Positions 41,917-53,588 of a DNA stretch of 64,000 nucleotides are shown here, one piece after another. Each line of letters opens with the position of its first letter. Position 1 is the first letter of the stretch. A program made the position numbers and the translations under genes. Under the pieces are notes generated by a model that worked only from the letters and a program-made list of their open reading frames with translations, made no database searches and had not been told where the DNA came from. This stretch comes from Leptoclinus maculatus (lineage: Eukaryota > Chordata > Actinopteri > Perciformes > Stichaeidae): positions 22,398,843 through 22,462,842 of the forward strand of contig JAVDOI010000009.1 in the NCBI GenBank assembly GCA_032191485.1, read 5' to 3'.

Positions 41917-44900
41917 ATGAGTGGGACCGTGAAAGGTATTTCAGAGGACATGGACCGACAAATTGTACAGGTGGGTAAACCGACAAAACCTCGAGAACCC
42001 ATTAATAGTTAACGGTACCGCTGGGCAGACCTAATTTAGCGTTAACGTTAGCTAACCAGGGTCTACACAAATTCCTGCTAAATTGTTCAACCAAGTTGGG
42101 CTAACACGCTGAGACAGTGTAGCACAAAGACGTGTTGGCTGGTGGAAAAACTGAGACTGATATAAACGCTTTGGACCATTGCTACAATATGTGTCTTGTC
42201 GCTGGTAATGACATCACCTTTTAATCCCAAATTCTACTATATTTATATAACTATATCTATACTCGTATTGATACTTCAACTATAACACTAGTTAATAAGT
42301 GTAAGACAGAGCACTATTAATAAATCGTAAGTAATTGTATGTTGTAATATCCTTATCTTTGTTGTATATTAAATTATTAATCAAAAGTCAGTTGAGGTAA
42401 ATAAAATATAAAAAAAGTAAGAATAAAATAATTAGATAGGAATGTCTGATTTTGGCAAATCCAGCGAATTCAAAACTCCCAAATAACTAATAGTGATGAA
42501 AAATTATATTTAAAAATACCAGTGTTGTCATAAAGCAGTCCCACTAATTGATTTGCAGCATTGTCTACAGTAGCTTAATACAACCAGACATTAAATAGAG
42601 AGCTACCACAATATGAATGATAAATTGTCATAAACTAGGGTCTTAAAACAGCTTCGGCCTCTTTGTTGGACCTCAACTACAAAACACCAAGAATTGGTAA
42701 TTGATACCACAAGGATTTGCAGCATCTTGGCCATTATTGTGATTCTTCCCAGAGGTTGACTGAATACACGGAGGGTCTAAAAGGTCTTTACCGTGACACT
42801 GTTTGCCGTCTGTCTCAGGCTGTATTCGACGAGGACACAATGTCCTCTACCTCGGTGGGAATGTCCGATTTGTCCGATGAGATCCTGCTGTGCATCCTCC
42901 GCCATGTTCCCGTGTGTGACCTGGTGCGGAACGTGGCAAACGTCTGCCACAAGTTACACACACTGTGCCACGACAAGACCCTGCTCACCAGCGTCAGCCT
43001 GTCGGAGGAGTATCTGGTAAAGGGTTATCATCTTTTGAACTGATAAGGCATGTTTCAAGATTGTTTGAGTGAAGATTTCTATCACCGTTTTCTATTCATC
43101 TTCAAACTAATGCACGTGTGTGGATCTTTCTCTATATTTTAATAACATTTCTTTATCAACACAGTGGAGTATTTGTTGAATTGTAGCAGATGGATTTAAT
43201 AAAATGAGTTCTTTGTTTCCTCCAGGCTGACGATCTATTGGTTCGGCACATATTAAAGCGGTTGGCCAATCACGTGCAGTCTCTCAGCCTGAATGGTTGC
43301 TACTGGCTGGCCGGCTCTACAATGGAGGTTCTTGCTCGCTGCAGAGGAGTGACGCACCTCGATGTCACCGGCTGTCGCCTCACTTCCCTGCGTCTCTCCC
43401 GTCTCCTCTCCTCCCTCTCTCTGCTCAGATCACTCGCTTTTGATGTGACGCCAGGCTTCAACTCTGCTCAGCTCAGTTCAGAGGCGGTGGATTCACTGAG
43501 CCGCCTGTCGGAGCTCAGACAGACACTGTTGACACCGAGTTATGGTGTGGTGCCATGTTGCGCCCAACTCCGCAAGTAAGAATCTGTCAGATTACTGAGA
43601 TTTCACACGAGAAATTAAGGTTTTGGTGATGGATGAACAGTAAAGGGATCGCCAACAAGATCACAATTCATCCTGAGCTGAACATGAATGTCTGTACCCA
43701 ATTTCATGGCAATCAACACAATAGCTTTGGAATCATTTCATTACAAACTACTGGGGGTCTTACTAGAGTAGTTTTTTCATGCTGAACTATTTATTTCCCC
43801 AAAAAAGTATGAGCAAAATTCTGGTAGATTTAGTGCTGATTCTTCGTCGAGAAATTCAGTTTTACAGATCTGTAGATTAAATCAACTAGCCGAGTAGTCG
43901 ACAAAATCCTGTTGGTAGACTAAAAATGTCTTTAGTTGATGACAGCCCCACGAGCTACAAAAGTCAACCTCAAGGTGGCGCCAGTGGAAAAGTCAGGGGG
44001 TAACCACAGTCAGCAGGACGTATCCTCTGGGGATCATGAATGTTTCAACAAAATGTCATTTAAATCCATCCTGTAGTTGTTGAGATATTTCAATCTCTGG
44101 ACCAAAGTGGTGGACTGACCGACATAGCCGTCCCTAGCTAGCATGGCTAAGATGCACAAGTGCAATGCTTCACCTGCTTGTGCTTTGTGTCACAATCAAA
44201 TCTTGAAAGTTAGTTGTTTGAGAAACGCAATTTGGAAATGGCAATTTCCATTTACTGTCACTTCAGAGCATATTTCTGGTCTGGTGATGTCAGACCAGAC
44301 ATCAGCCATCTTAATGCATTTGGTCCATTGGTTGAGTTTAGCGTCACGCTAATGGAACTGGTATTCACATTCTTGTCGCTATGTCTCAGGACTTTGTGTT
44401 ACTATTTCACTGCTACGTTGTTGAATGTGTGTCTGCGTTTGTTCCCTGCAGGCTGATGCTGCAGTTTGACATCTCAGATGTGACCAGAGAGGGTATCGGT
44501 GTTTGCTGTCAGTTAATGATGGGTCAGAGCAGTGTGCCGCATTACCAACAGCTGGAGGAGTTCACTGCCAGGCTGGCTCCGGGAGAGGTGAGTTTGTTTG
44601 TGTTTTCATGTACACGTACTATGTTCTCGTATGTATCTGCAGTACACACTTCAATACTGTGACGTTTGTAATACGTGCATCTGTGTGTTCATGTCCTTAG
44701 GTAAACCAGACCTTGCTCCTCCTCTACCTGGCAGTGTTCAGCGTTCATGTGCCAAAGCGTCTCAGGGTTTTCCTTGTGTCGATTCCTGGCCCAAACCCTG
44801 CTCACTGGCCCGCTGCTCCCTCACTGGCCCAGAGCCTGGGTCAACGTGGGGACCTGGAGGCCCTGCAGCTCCCTCGGTCCTGGCTCGATTCCTTGTCCCT

Positions 44901-46886
44901 AAAGCGAGCCCTGGAGGGAAACAGTCCGAAGCACCTGAGCTTCAGCCGCTGCCCAGCGCTGTGGCCGCAGGTGTTCCAGTCGTTGCTGGAGGGAGGAGTC
45001 AGAGACACCACACAGCTGACTAGCCTGAACCTCAGCGGGATCAACAAGGTCCTGTACTCGGAGTGCAGGAGTGTGGAGGATCAGCTGATTCCTGCCACAA
45101 TGAGCCGGTTGGCAGTTGGCTGTTCCAACATTAAACAACTGAACCTGATGCACACGCACTATCATCATGAAAGCTCACCTGGGCTAGGTGGAGAAACACA
45201 CCTGTGTGCCAGCTTGGCCAAACTCGCACACCTGCGCTCCCTCACTCTGCCTGCCTGCGCTCTGTCAGACGGCTTGAACACACATCAAATCACTACAAAC
45301 AACACGTCTCCCTCTCCGTTGTTCCTGGGGCTAAAGAAGACTCCACGTCTGGGGATCCACAATTACAAGCCCGATTCGGAGTCTTCTCTGTCGGGGGACA
45401 GCACTTCAGGGCTCGCTCTGCTCTTAGCTGGCTGCCCTTTTTTAGAGACCTTAGAGCTCATCGGTCCAGGTTTTGTCTCCGCACTGCCTCGGCTTGAGCC
45501 TTGCACTCGCGCCAGTGTGGAGCCCCGCGGTATGTGTGCGTGGGCACGAGGAGTTGGTGACGCACACTTGGCGGCACTTGAGGCTTTGCCTCGATTACAT
45601 CTCCTGACTCTGGCTGGGCTCCCTGGGGTCCTCAGGGGGACAGGGCTGGTACAGCTGACCAAGCAGTGCAGAGACCTACAGGTATTGTCCCTTGCCAACA
45701 TGGGATCACTAAAAACCATGAACTACACCCCTGCCTTGCTGGACACCCTTAAACAGTGCACGCAGCTACGGGAACTCAGGTTAGAAGATGTCTTTGTGTA
45801 CCCTTCTTTTACTGCAATACTAAACACTAACCATCAGTAATTATTATTATTATTATATGTCCCTTTAGTTAAAGGATTGTCCATCTTTCCAGTAAAATAA
45901 TTTAATCAATTCTCATATTTAATTTATTATTTGAACTAATAACTTAATCCGAATGTTAGTTTTCCTCAGTTAAGTAGATTCAGAACAACCTAACCTTGCT
46001 TCACTACAAAATACAGGGCAGTACATCAGTTAGTCTTCACACATTTAATGGAAAGAGTTCACATGTTTGCTCAACGTGCTGTTTTGATATATATATTGAA
46101 CATTGTGTGTGTGTGTGTGTGTGTTTCAGGTTAGAGCAGCCCTACCTGAATGCCAGCGCGTCATTCTTTGAGGCTCTGTCCTGCTGCTCCCGTCTGCAGC
46201 GTCTCTGCCTTATCTCACGCAGCGGCACCTTTGACCCGTCGGCCACAGAGACCTTCATGGAGCGATGCTGCCACGTCGTCATGTGCCACATGTTCATGGG
46301 CGGCACCTTAGTGGCTTGTCGCACACTGCAGAAAGCTCTGCTGGACAGGTCGGTGCTGTTTTTGTGTGGCGGCAAATCCTCAAACATTTAAATGATAGAG
46401 TCGTACGAGGTACTTATCCATAGCCAGCGTAGAACCCACAGTAGATGTCGGTTTGTAGAAACGGAGTTATGGCACAGAGGCAAAGCAATGTCCTGCTGTG
46501 GGCGAGGGCAGGAGCAAAACATGTTCTTTTAAGGGGCTAAAATTAGTTTTGCTGCTGCCCCCGTCCACAGAAGCACATTATTTCGCCCCGGTGCTGGTAC
46601 TCCGGTCTGTTTCTACAAACTGGGGGCGTGCCGACCGCCATCTACTGACTATGTTTTAGGAACTATCTCATTAAATGGCTAAAGAAGTCTCACAGTCACC
46701 TTTTCTTGTGCTCTCTCTCTCTCCGTTAGATTTTCAATCGATCGCTCGGCTCTGAGCGTGGTCATCTATCCCTTACAGCATGAAGACCTGCCCTCAGTCA
46801 TCAGAGACATCCCACTAACACTGCTGGACAGGATTACTTTGTTCCAGAGCCACGTGGCCCAACCACCACATCTATCACCATTGTGA
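41917..46886 (+). CDS. fbxl18: F-box and leucine-rich repeat protein 18
   Basis: Substrate-recognition subunit of an SCF (SKP1-CUL1-F-box) ubiquitin ligase. Seven exons, 41917-41970, 42819-43016, 43226-43575, 44452-44587, 44701-45779, 46130-46348 and 46730-46886, encode 730 residues. The F-box lies at about residues 30-75 (GMSDLSDEILLCILRHVPVC, then DLVRNVANVCHKL). It is followed by irregular LRRs: HVQSLSLNGCYWLAGSTMEV, THLDVTGCRLTSLRLSRLL, LEALQLPRSWL, LTSLNLSG, IKQLNLMHTHYHH, FLETLELIGPGF, LQVLSLANMG, LRELRLEQPYLNASASFFEA. The phrases QTLLTPSYGVVPCC and GQSSVPHYQQLEEF are characteristic of FBXL18 rather than other FBXLs. The product ends with RITLFQSHVAQPPHLSPL-type sequence. A nearer in-frame ATG at 42840 could also start translation after exon 1. 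It shares its strand with PTCD1, which is also a human chromosome 7 gene. Confidence 0.95.
43672..44140. repeat. Fish interspersed repeat in FBXL18 intron 3
   Basis: CTGAACATGAATGTCTGTAC, CAATTTCATGGCAATC at the left and GTTGAGATATTTCAATCTCTGG, ACCAAAGTGGTGGACTGACC at the right. These are phrases found in a very common teleost repeat. Limits are approximate and the class is not assigned. Confidence 0.6.
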
Positions 46887-46952
46887 CGTCACCAGAAAGC
46901 TTCAGTGTGATTGATGCTCAACAGCTGCTCAGACCAATTTTATTCTGCAGGA

Positions 46953-46958
46953 AATAAA
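46953..46958 (+). terminator. Polyadenylation signal AATAAA (FBXL18)
   Basis: AATAAA 67 bases after the TGA at 46884-46886, followed by TGATTGTCATCTG. A short 3' UTR; a second AATAAA-like site follows near 47300. Confidence 0.7.
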
Positions 46959-47360
46959 ATTCACTTATTGAAAGACTGATTGTCATCTGCACAGTGATTT
47001 CACCAACAATGGTTTAAGGCTGCTCTACAACATCATCATCATCATCATCATCTATGATTGTTTTCATTTACATGACAAAGTAATGATGGTCTTCAAAGGG
47101 TAATCTGTTGGTAGGGAGTTTATTGTTCCAGGACTTTTCACATTTGTTGCCATTGGGGGGCCTCAATATAGGCCTCTTAGTCATAAATAATGTCTATTAC
47201 TACACCGGTCTGTTACTTTGAAAATAAGTGCCAAAAATATAAATGAAGGGATGTATTTGTTCAGATCATTTGTACAGAACATCTGAATCAAATGATGTTG
47301 TAATAAACTCCATTGAAATGATTCGTAAGTATTGTCTGTGTACCATTTGCCTGTTTATGT

Positions 47361-47415
47361 AATTACATTACAGTCATTTAGCAGACGCTTTTATCCAAAG
47401 CGACTTACAATTCAG
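47361..47415. repeat. Conserved teleost repeat core (CATTTAGCAGACGCTTTTAT)
   Basis: ATTACATTACAGTCATTTAG, then CAGACGCTTTTATCCAAAGC and GACTTACAA, a phrase seen in thousands of fish UTRs and introns. Family assignment not attempted. Between FBXL18 and the B30.2 exons (46960-47790) I see nothing else except a (CAT)n block at 47031-47051. Confidence 0.7.
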
Positions 47416-47639
47416 ATTCTATCACCTTTCTACACCGTAGGCACAGCTACGGGAGCAATTCTTTTTAATTATCACAACATATCTACTATTGTTGGTGGTG
47501 TTACCCAAAGCTACATTGGCACTGACATTGGACCCCTGTCGCTAGCATAGCACTGGAAATGTAAAATGAAAATCATTCTTTAAAGATGCATTATTATTGT
47601 GATTTGTTTAAATCAACCCAGCATTAACACAATCACCAG

Positions 47640-47710
47640 TGGACCCAAAGTTGCTAACGTGCAGAGGCGGACTCGGACTGTCTGAGGGGCAGAGGCGGAA
47701 AAATAAAAAG
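47640..47710. repeat. Decayed transposon end, CAGAGGCGGACTCGGACTG
   Basis: CAGAGGCGGACTCGGACTGT at about 47661 reads like a hAT/Charlie-type terminal inverted repeat of fish genomes. No partner end was found, so this is a fragment at best. Confidence 0.3.
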
Positions 47711-47790
47711 GGCACCAGCACGTCGGGCTGCATCGCGTTTTATCCACACTCGATTGGCCCTGCATCACATGACGCGTTTTGGCTGGACCT

Positions 47791-48826
47791 CTACTCCAGG
47801 TCACACAGCTGGGCGGAGCCTATGACCCACAGCCCGGGGTAGAGCGGCTTTGTGAAAGTGGTTTCTTCTCGGTGCAGCAGCTGCAGCGTCGGCGTCGTGT
47901 CACAGACGCAGTAGTAGGTCAGACTACCGGCCTCATGATCGAGGTACACGCCGACTCTGGAGGACCGAGGCTCCGGCACCGCAGTCTCCTCATCCTTGTG
48001 TCTGAAACAATGTTTGTCTTTGTTCATGTCTAAACTCCAGGATTTGTCGTTGCAGCCGAACGCACACTCGGCATAATAGTCCGATCTGCCGAGATCTTTG
48101 TACGCCACCGCTATTTCAACAGACCCTTCGAACTCCACCTCCCAGTAGCAGCGTCCAGACAGACCCTCTTTACACAGCACCTGATAGAGGTGAGAGAACC
48201 TGGCCGGGTGTTCAGGGTACTCCTGGACTAAATCTGTGAGCTCCACCTTTCTGTTCCCCTCAGACAGAACCATCTCTCTGTACGCTGTGTTTGGGTCCAG
48301 GGTGAGGTGACAGTAATCTGTGAGAGGAGAGGAAGACGTGGGTTGACGGACAAAACACTGATGAGTCTTTCCTTTACACACCTGAAAATAATGTGGGACA
48401 GAACTCTTAACTGGGATGATTTAAAGAATTGCTCTGGGTGTGTTTGAAGTAATAATTTGACATTTTAGGAAATAGGCTAATTTGCTTTCTTGCAGAGAGG
48501 TACACTAGATTAAATGAGAAGATTGATACCACTCTCACATTTGTCCTATAAATATGAAGCCAAACTGGAAGACTGGAAACAAGGGAAAACAGCTTATATG
48601 TCATATACTGTATGTCCATTTCATTCTAAAACTAGTGCAACAAGGACCATTCTTGGCTTCTAAGAAGTTTCTCAACTGCATGTTCAATACCTAAAGAGTA
48701 ACCAATTTCCACGGCACATCACAGTTATCTGTTTGTGATTGATTTGCGGTCTGTTTTTTGAGATAAAAAAAGACTCACATTTTATGAAGTCTGCTCTGGT
48801 CTGAGGTTCATCTTTCAGTGAATCAT
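47791..48826 (-). CDS. PRY/SPRY (B30.2) domain gene, C-terminal two exons only
   Basis: B30.2 domains act as ligand-recognition modules in fish TRIM, NLR and related immune receptors. On the - strand, exon 48826-48779 encodes DDSLKDEPQTRADFIK and joins, phase 1, to exon 48317-47791. Together they read FIKYYCHLTLDPNTAYREMV, then the PRY core (LSEGNRKVELTDLVQEYPEH) and SPRY (GLSGRCYWEVEFEG, EIAVAYKDLGR, GCNDKSWSL, RVGVYLDHEAGSLTYYCV, FTKPLYPGLWVIG), and end with a stop at 47791. This exon layout, a short EP-T-ADFI-type exon before the B30.2 exon, is typical of TRIM16-like and stonustoxin-like/NLR proteins. No RING, B-box, NACHT or LRR exon is visible upstream (48827-51280), where a transposon now sits. 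It is probably a truncated gene or pseudogene. The domain itself is intact. Confidence 0.75.
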
Positions 48827-48835
48827 CTGCCTCAC

Positions 48836-48836
<1 letters not shown>

Positions 48837-48898
<62 letters not shown>
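48837..48898. repeat. (AC)n microsatellite at the B30.2 gene 5' side
   Basis: About 31 AC units, beginning eleven bases before the inferred acceptor of the upstream B30.2 exon (on the - strand, TG repeats running into the acceptor). Confidence 0.95.
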
Positions 48899-48899
<1 letters not shown>

Positions 48900-49437
48900 A
48901 CAAATTCAGTCATTTTATAAATACTGCTTTAGAAGTACATTATCTCTGAGGAAAAGTGTCTTCAAAACACAGAAGGTGTTAATATGTAGAGCTAAAATTG
49001 TGTAAAAACACACCAATGTATTACATAATATGGAAGATTACTGATATACAATAAAGCCATGAACATCAGATGAAATGATAACACTACCATGTTTTTTATG
49101 GAATAAAGTTCGGCCATGTGTGCTGCTGGTACATTTGTATAGTGGGTGTGCTGTGTACCTGGAGCAGGCGGTGTGTTAGACCCAGGATAGGAAGGAACTT
49201 GCTGATCTTGTACAGAGATTTCCTGTATAAATCAGTATTAGTATTATTTTTGCTCTCCAATACTCTGGTAGAATACAGAAAATTGTCAAAAACTGTGCCG
49301 CTAAAACACATTTTATTGAGGAAAGTGTGATAAAACCTGAGGAGGAAAATATGAGGACTGAACATTTGTCCTCATCCATTTATCTGTAATCCCAGTAAAA
49401 ACTGGGAGAAGGTTGTGTATTTTTATACACTCTCAAA

Positions 49438-49521
49438 TAGTGCTGGGCGGTAGGACCAAAAATGTGTATCACGGTATTTTGTAAGATTCTGTCGGTTTCA
49501 TGGTATATCACGGTATTTTTT
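49438..49521. repeat. Transposon-end-like repeat, TAGTGCTGGGCGGTA
   Basis: TAGTGCTGGGCGGTAGGACC and the repeated phrases TATCACGGTATTTT (49467, 49505) are characteristic of a common teleost/vertebrate MITE end. The rest of the element is not recognisable, perhaps because the hAT element at 49549 landed next to it. Confidence 0.5.
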
Positions 49522-49548
49522 TTTCATGTTGTCAGAATTACATAATGA

Positions 49549-50554
49549 CAGTGGCGGGCCGTGCATTTTATACCCAGGCCTTCACTGCTGTCATGCAGCT
49601 GAAATACCACCTTATAACCACATGAAGGCGCCACAGCTATTATTGGTTTCTAAGGCTGTAACTATGTACGTATTCGTAGTAAACAGTTTTGTACGAGGCT
49701 TACAATACGTTTGAATAATGCTAGAGCATTTGGAAAATGCAGAAACTTAAATTCAGGAAAATATAATGTTTTCTGTGCTCATGTAGGACAGCGGTTCTCA
49801 GCTGGTCTGGCTGTGGGACCCACCATCATCCCTTAATGACAAGCCATGGCCCATTCTCTCTTTAGGAGACCATCTCATGATTTAACTTTCACAACCAAAA
49901 CATTAAATGTACTGCTCTGCAATCTCTTTCCTCGTCTCAGCCCCCTGTGTCATGGTGTGTGGTACATCTCACTCGAGTCAGGAAACTTGTCAGAATACCC
50001 ATATTTGATTGGCTGAGCTGCATCACGTGATGTGATTCACAACGCCGACTAAGACTCTGCTGTTAAGTTTCGTTTGACGATAGTCACGTGCTCGCACACT
50101 GACCAATCACAGCAACTCCCTCGCGGCAGAGCTACACATGGACTCTGAGCTGCACTAATGCTGACGTAGTTGTGGGCCGGCTAGTATGGGGCTAGCAGGC
50201 TCTGACACTCAAAGAATACGCCCAACATGTCAAACTAAAGATCTGATTGGTTGAACACGATGACAATCAACAATATCGTCCCCATTCACTTAAACTACAC
50301 ATGGATGCAACTTGTGAGTCTGCAGGCCTCGGGCCTCTCTTCTTACCTAGAGACACAGATGTGAAATCAACTGAGGAAGACAGTAGCTGTGCAATGAGAA
50401 AACAAGATAATGGGAACATTTTTTTTATAAATTATAATACATGTAGTGTATTTAAGAAAAATTATTAAATTATAAAATAGATATAACTTTGTGATTCTGT
50501 TTAGGCCAGCAGAGAAGGCTTTATGCAGTGGCAGGCCCTGACGGCCCGCCACTG
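49549..50554. mobile_element. Non-autonomous hAT-like DNA transposon with perfect 8-bp TSD
   Basis: The left terminus CAGTGGCGGGCCGT is matched exactly by the reverse complement of the right terminus (ACGGCCCGCCACTG, 50541-50554). The element is flanked on both sides by CATAATGA (49541-49548 and 50555-50562). An 8-bp duplication with CAGTG-type ends is the hallmark of hAT insertions. Just inside the right end a second copy of the terminal motif (GCAGTGGCAGGCC, 50525-50537) forms a subterminal hairpin with it. It is 1006 bp long with no transposase-like frame, so it depended on a partner. The identical duplication suggests fairly recent insertion. It separates the truncated B30.2 gene from PTCD1. 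Confidence 0.9.
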
Positions 50555-51283
50555 CATAATGATAACATAGATTTTAGTTTTTCTTAACATAGAAATGTAC
50601 ACTTGTATACAAAAATAATTTCTGAATATTATCAGTGTGTAATGAGTCGCATAATATAAAGTGTGTGCGGACACTTGTTATGGAACTATTTATTTTACCA
50701 TGGACGCTGGGGAAGCAGCTGCGTGTCTCTCTTCCACTGCTGTAACGCGGATTAAAACTTGTGTCCAGGAAGCCTGTGTCCACCCTGACCACTGTGTCTC
50801 TTTCTAAAATAAATCAAACCGGCCTTTAATTAATCACATGTGGTCTGGTTCACCGTCTTCACCTCATTGTATTCTAGGAAGAGACGTAAAAGTCAACTTT
50901 ATGACCAGCTTCGGGGGGAGTGGCGTAGCTTTACCTGCAGGGACGTGAAGTCAACGGCACAGGCCTACGAATCTATCCCCGATGAAGTCGATCGCAGTGG
51001 GACGTCCTATTAAGAGTATATTACGCTTTATTAACAATTAATATACCTCAGAAATTAACAGTGCTATGTTTGAACTCAGTGGTGATTCATTTCAAGGACC
51101 AAAGCGCCAAACAGGCCGCTTTAAAGTTCTTGTTCGATATCTATTATTCAGGTCTTGTGTAGTTTGTTTGTCATTGAAACATCGTGCGCGCGACATGACA
51201 GAAGCTACGCAACTACCCTTAAACTAGCGTTATAAATTTGATTAGCTTGTAGTTAGCTTAAAGTTAGATTAAAATTGCCAAAT

Positions 51284-53535
51284 ATGTTAACGTCCGTCGC
51301 CTGTTTGTGCGCGCGAAGCGGCAGGAAAGTCTCGGCCCCTGTAGCTAAATTGTCCCTGTTTTCAACGGTTAAGAACTCAACCGGGATCCTGAATCTGACA
51401 CAAGATGTGTCACGACACCGGTCCTCCGGGCTTGTCCTCACACCGACTCCCTGGCAGCTGCTATCCGCCAGATCTGTGTCCCTATCGGCTGCTTCCCGTG
51501 GGGGTGCAGACCCTCTGGGCTCCTCTTCAGCCCCAGGTGGAGTCGACCCACCAGACCGGGAGAACTTCGGTTCCTTTTCCACCGACATGTCCTCCAGGAG
51601 GACGTTCAGGAAAACCAGCCCATACATCCAGGACCTGCGGCACCGAGACGAGGATGAGGACCTGGTGAAACCTCGCCAGAGGCCCGGGAGGAGCAACACA
51701 CCGTACTGGTACTTCTTACGGTGCAAGAAGCTGATCAAAGAGAACAAGGTGAGTCCATTAGAGCTGTCTCTCTCTGTCCTCTCACCTCCTTCTGTGTACA
51801 AACATGATGTGTCCTCTCACAGCTGCAGGAGGCTTTGGACGTGTTCACTAGAGACATGCTGGAGGGAGAGAGGCTGCAGCCGGAGGAGATCAACTTCACT
51901 GTGCTGATCGGAGGCTGTGGTCGAGCTGGACAACTGAAGAAGGCCTTCAGACTCTACAATGATGTAGGGACATTTTATTCATACGCTATTTTCATGTTTA
52001 AATCTTCCTCAGGGCTTTGATTGGATCATTTGACATGTTAGTGAAATCAAGTTTAAAAACAACCTAAGTAGACCAAAGTGCTGTAAAATATGTGTGTAAA
52101 TATGATGTACATTCCTTGACACAAACGCAGTCCAGTCAGGTAACAATGTGTGCGTGTCTTCCAGATGAAGAAGCGAGGTCTAGAGGCTACAGATGCCACC
52201 TACACCGCGCTGTTCAACGCCTGCGCTGAGTCACCATCCAAACAAGCCGGTCTCCAGCAAGCGTTGAAGTTGGAGCAAGAGCTCCGTCGCAAAAACTACC
52301 CACTCAGCACCATCACGTACCACGCCCTCCTCAAGACGCACGCCATCACCAACCACCTGCAGGCCTGTATTCACACACTCAGGGTACGACATGGGCCGAC
52401 ATTTGTGTGTGTGTTTGTGTGTGTGGAGGGTTTGCTCACCGAATTGTCGGATTTCTTTACGAGTCTATGTATGTTTGCAGGAGATGCTGCAGAAGGGCCA
52501 TGCTGTAACTCAGGAGACGTTCCACTACCTGCTGATGGGCTGTTTGAAGGACAAACAAACTGGATTCAGACTGGCTTTACAGGTAGAGACGTGATTTAGA
52601 GCCACCTCACATCAGTACCTAATATGTTTGAGAGGAAAAGGACGATTTACTCTGAGATCTTCTGTGAAAGTTGACAATCGTGAGAGAAACATGCTTAACT
52701 CACTTTGCAGAGTTTTCTCTCCGTGTTTCCTCTTTTCTCTGTGAAACCATATTCACAATCTCTCTCTGCTCCTGTTTTGAGGTTTTTGGTGTACAGATGT
52801 GTTAGACTCACTTTGTCAATATGCACCGTACCTCTCTGTTTTTTGTTTCAGGTGTGGCGCCAGATGCTGAGGTCCGGGATTATTCCAGACTCGAAGAACT
52901 ATAACCTGCTCTTGCGAACTGCCAGAGATTGTGGGATTGGCGATCCCGCCCTGGCCACTGGCGTGCTGCTGAGGCCCGACCGGAAGTACGAGAGGGAACG
53001 TGTGTCCCGTGTAAAGTCAGAGTCTGGACGCAAAGATGTAATAGACATTGACCTCCTGGAGAGGCAGTTGTTTATCCAACCTGACCCGCACAATGACATT
53101 CAGCGGGACAGCAGAGGCAGCGAGGAGGAGTCCTCCATTAAAGACTCAGCCCATTTGGTGCCAGTCAGACAAATAGAAACCGCCTCACTGCCCGTTGACG
53201 TGGCAGGTGATTCTATAGCCCCTAACCTGCTGGACCTTTTTGAGGGTAAGAGGGGGGGCGTGGTCTCCCTCGGCACCGTGGATGGAGCATCAGATAGGCT
53301 CGCCCTCATCGGAGGAGCTGGAGGATTCCTGGAGAAGATGGCAGCTAACGGACTCAGTCCGGACCTCAAAACAGTGACCCTGCTGGCCGACACGATGGAG
53401 CCGGGGCACCAGTCTCTGCAGACGCTGCTGAAGGTTTCCAAGCTGCACAAAGTGAAGCTAGACGTCGCGTTCTTCAACACTGCGATTCGCAGAACAGCCA
53501 GAGCGGGTGACCTGGAGGAGGCAAAGGTACACACA

Positions 53536-53588
<53 letters not shown>

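Noticed and set aside
47332..47550. 72-codon + strand ORF after FBXL18
   Set aside because: It overlaps a common fish repeat core and has no family features.
49549..50554. Host gene or transposase inside the hAT-like element
   Set aside because: The longest frame (about 73 codons at 50247-50468) has no transposase motif; the element is non-autonomous.
51253..51801. 182-codon - strand ORF opposite PTCD1 exon 1
   Set aside because: Shadow frame; the + strand frame has PTCD1 family motifs and correct splice phases.
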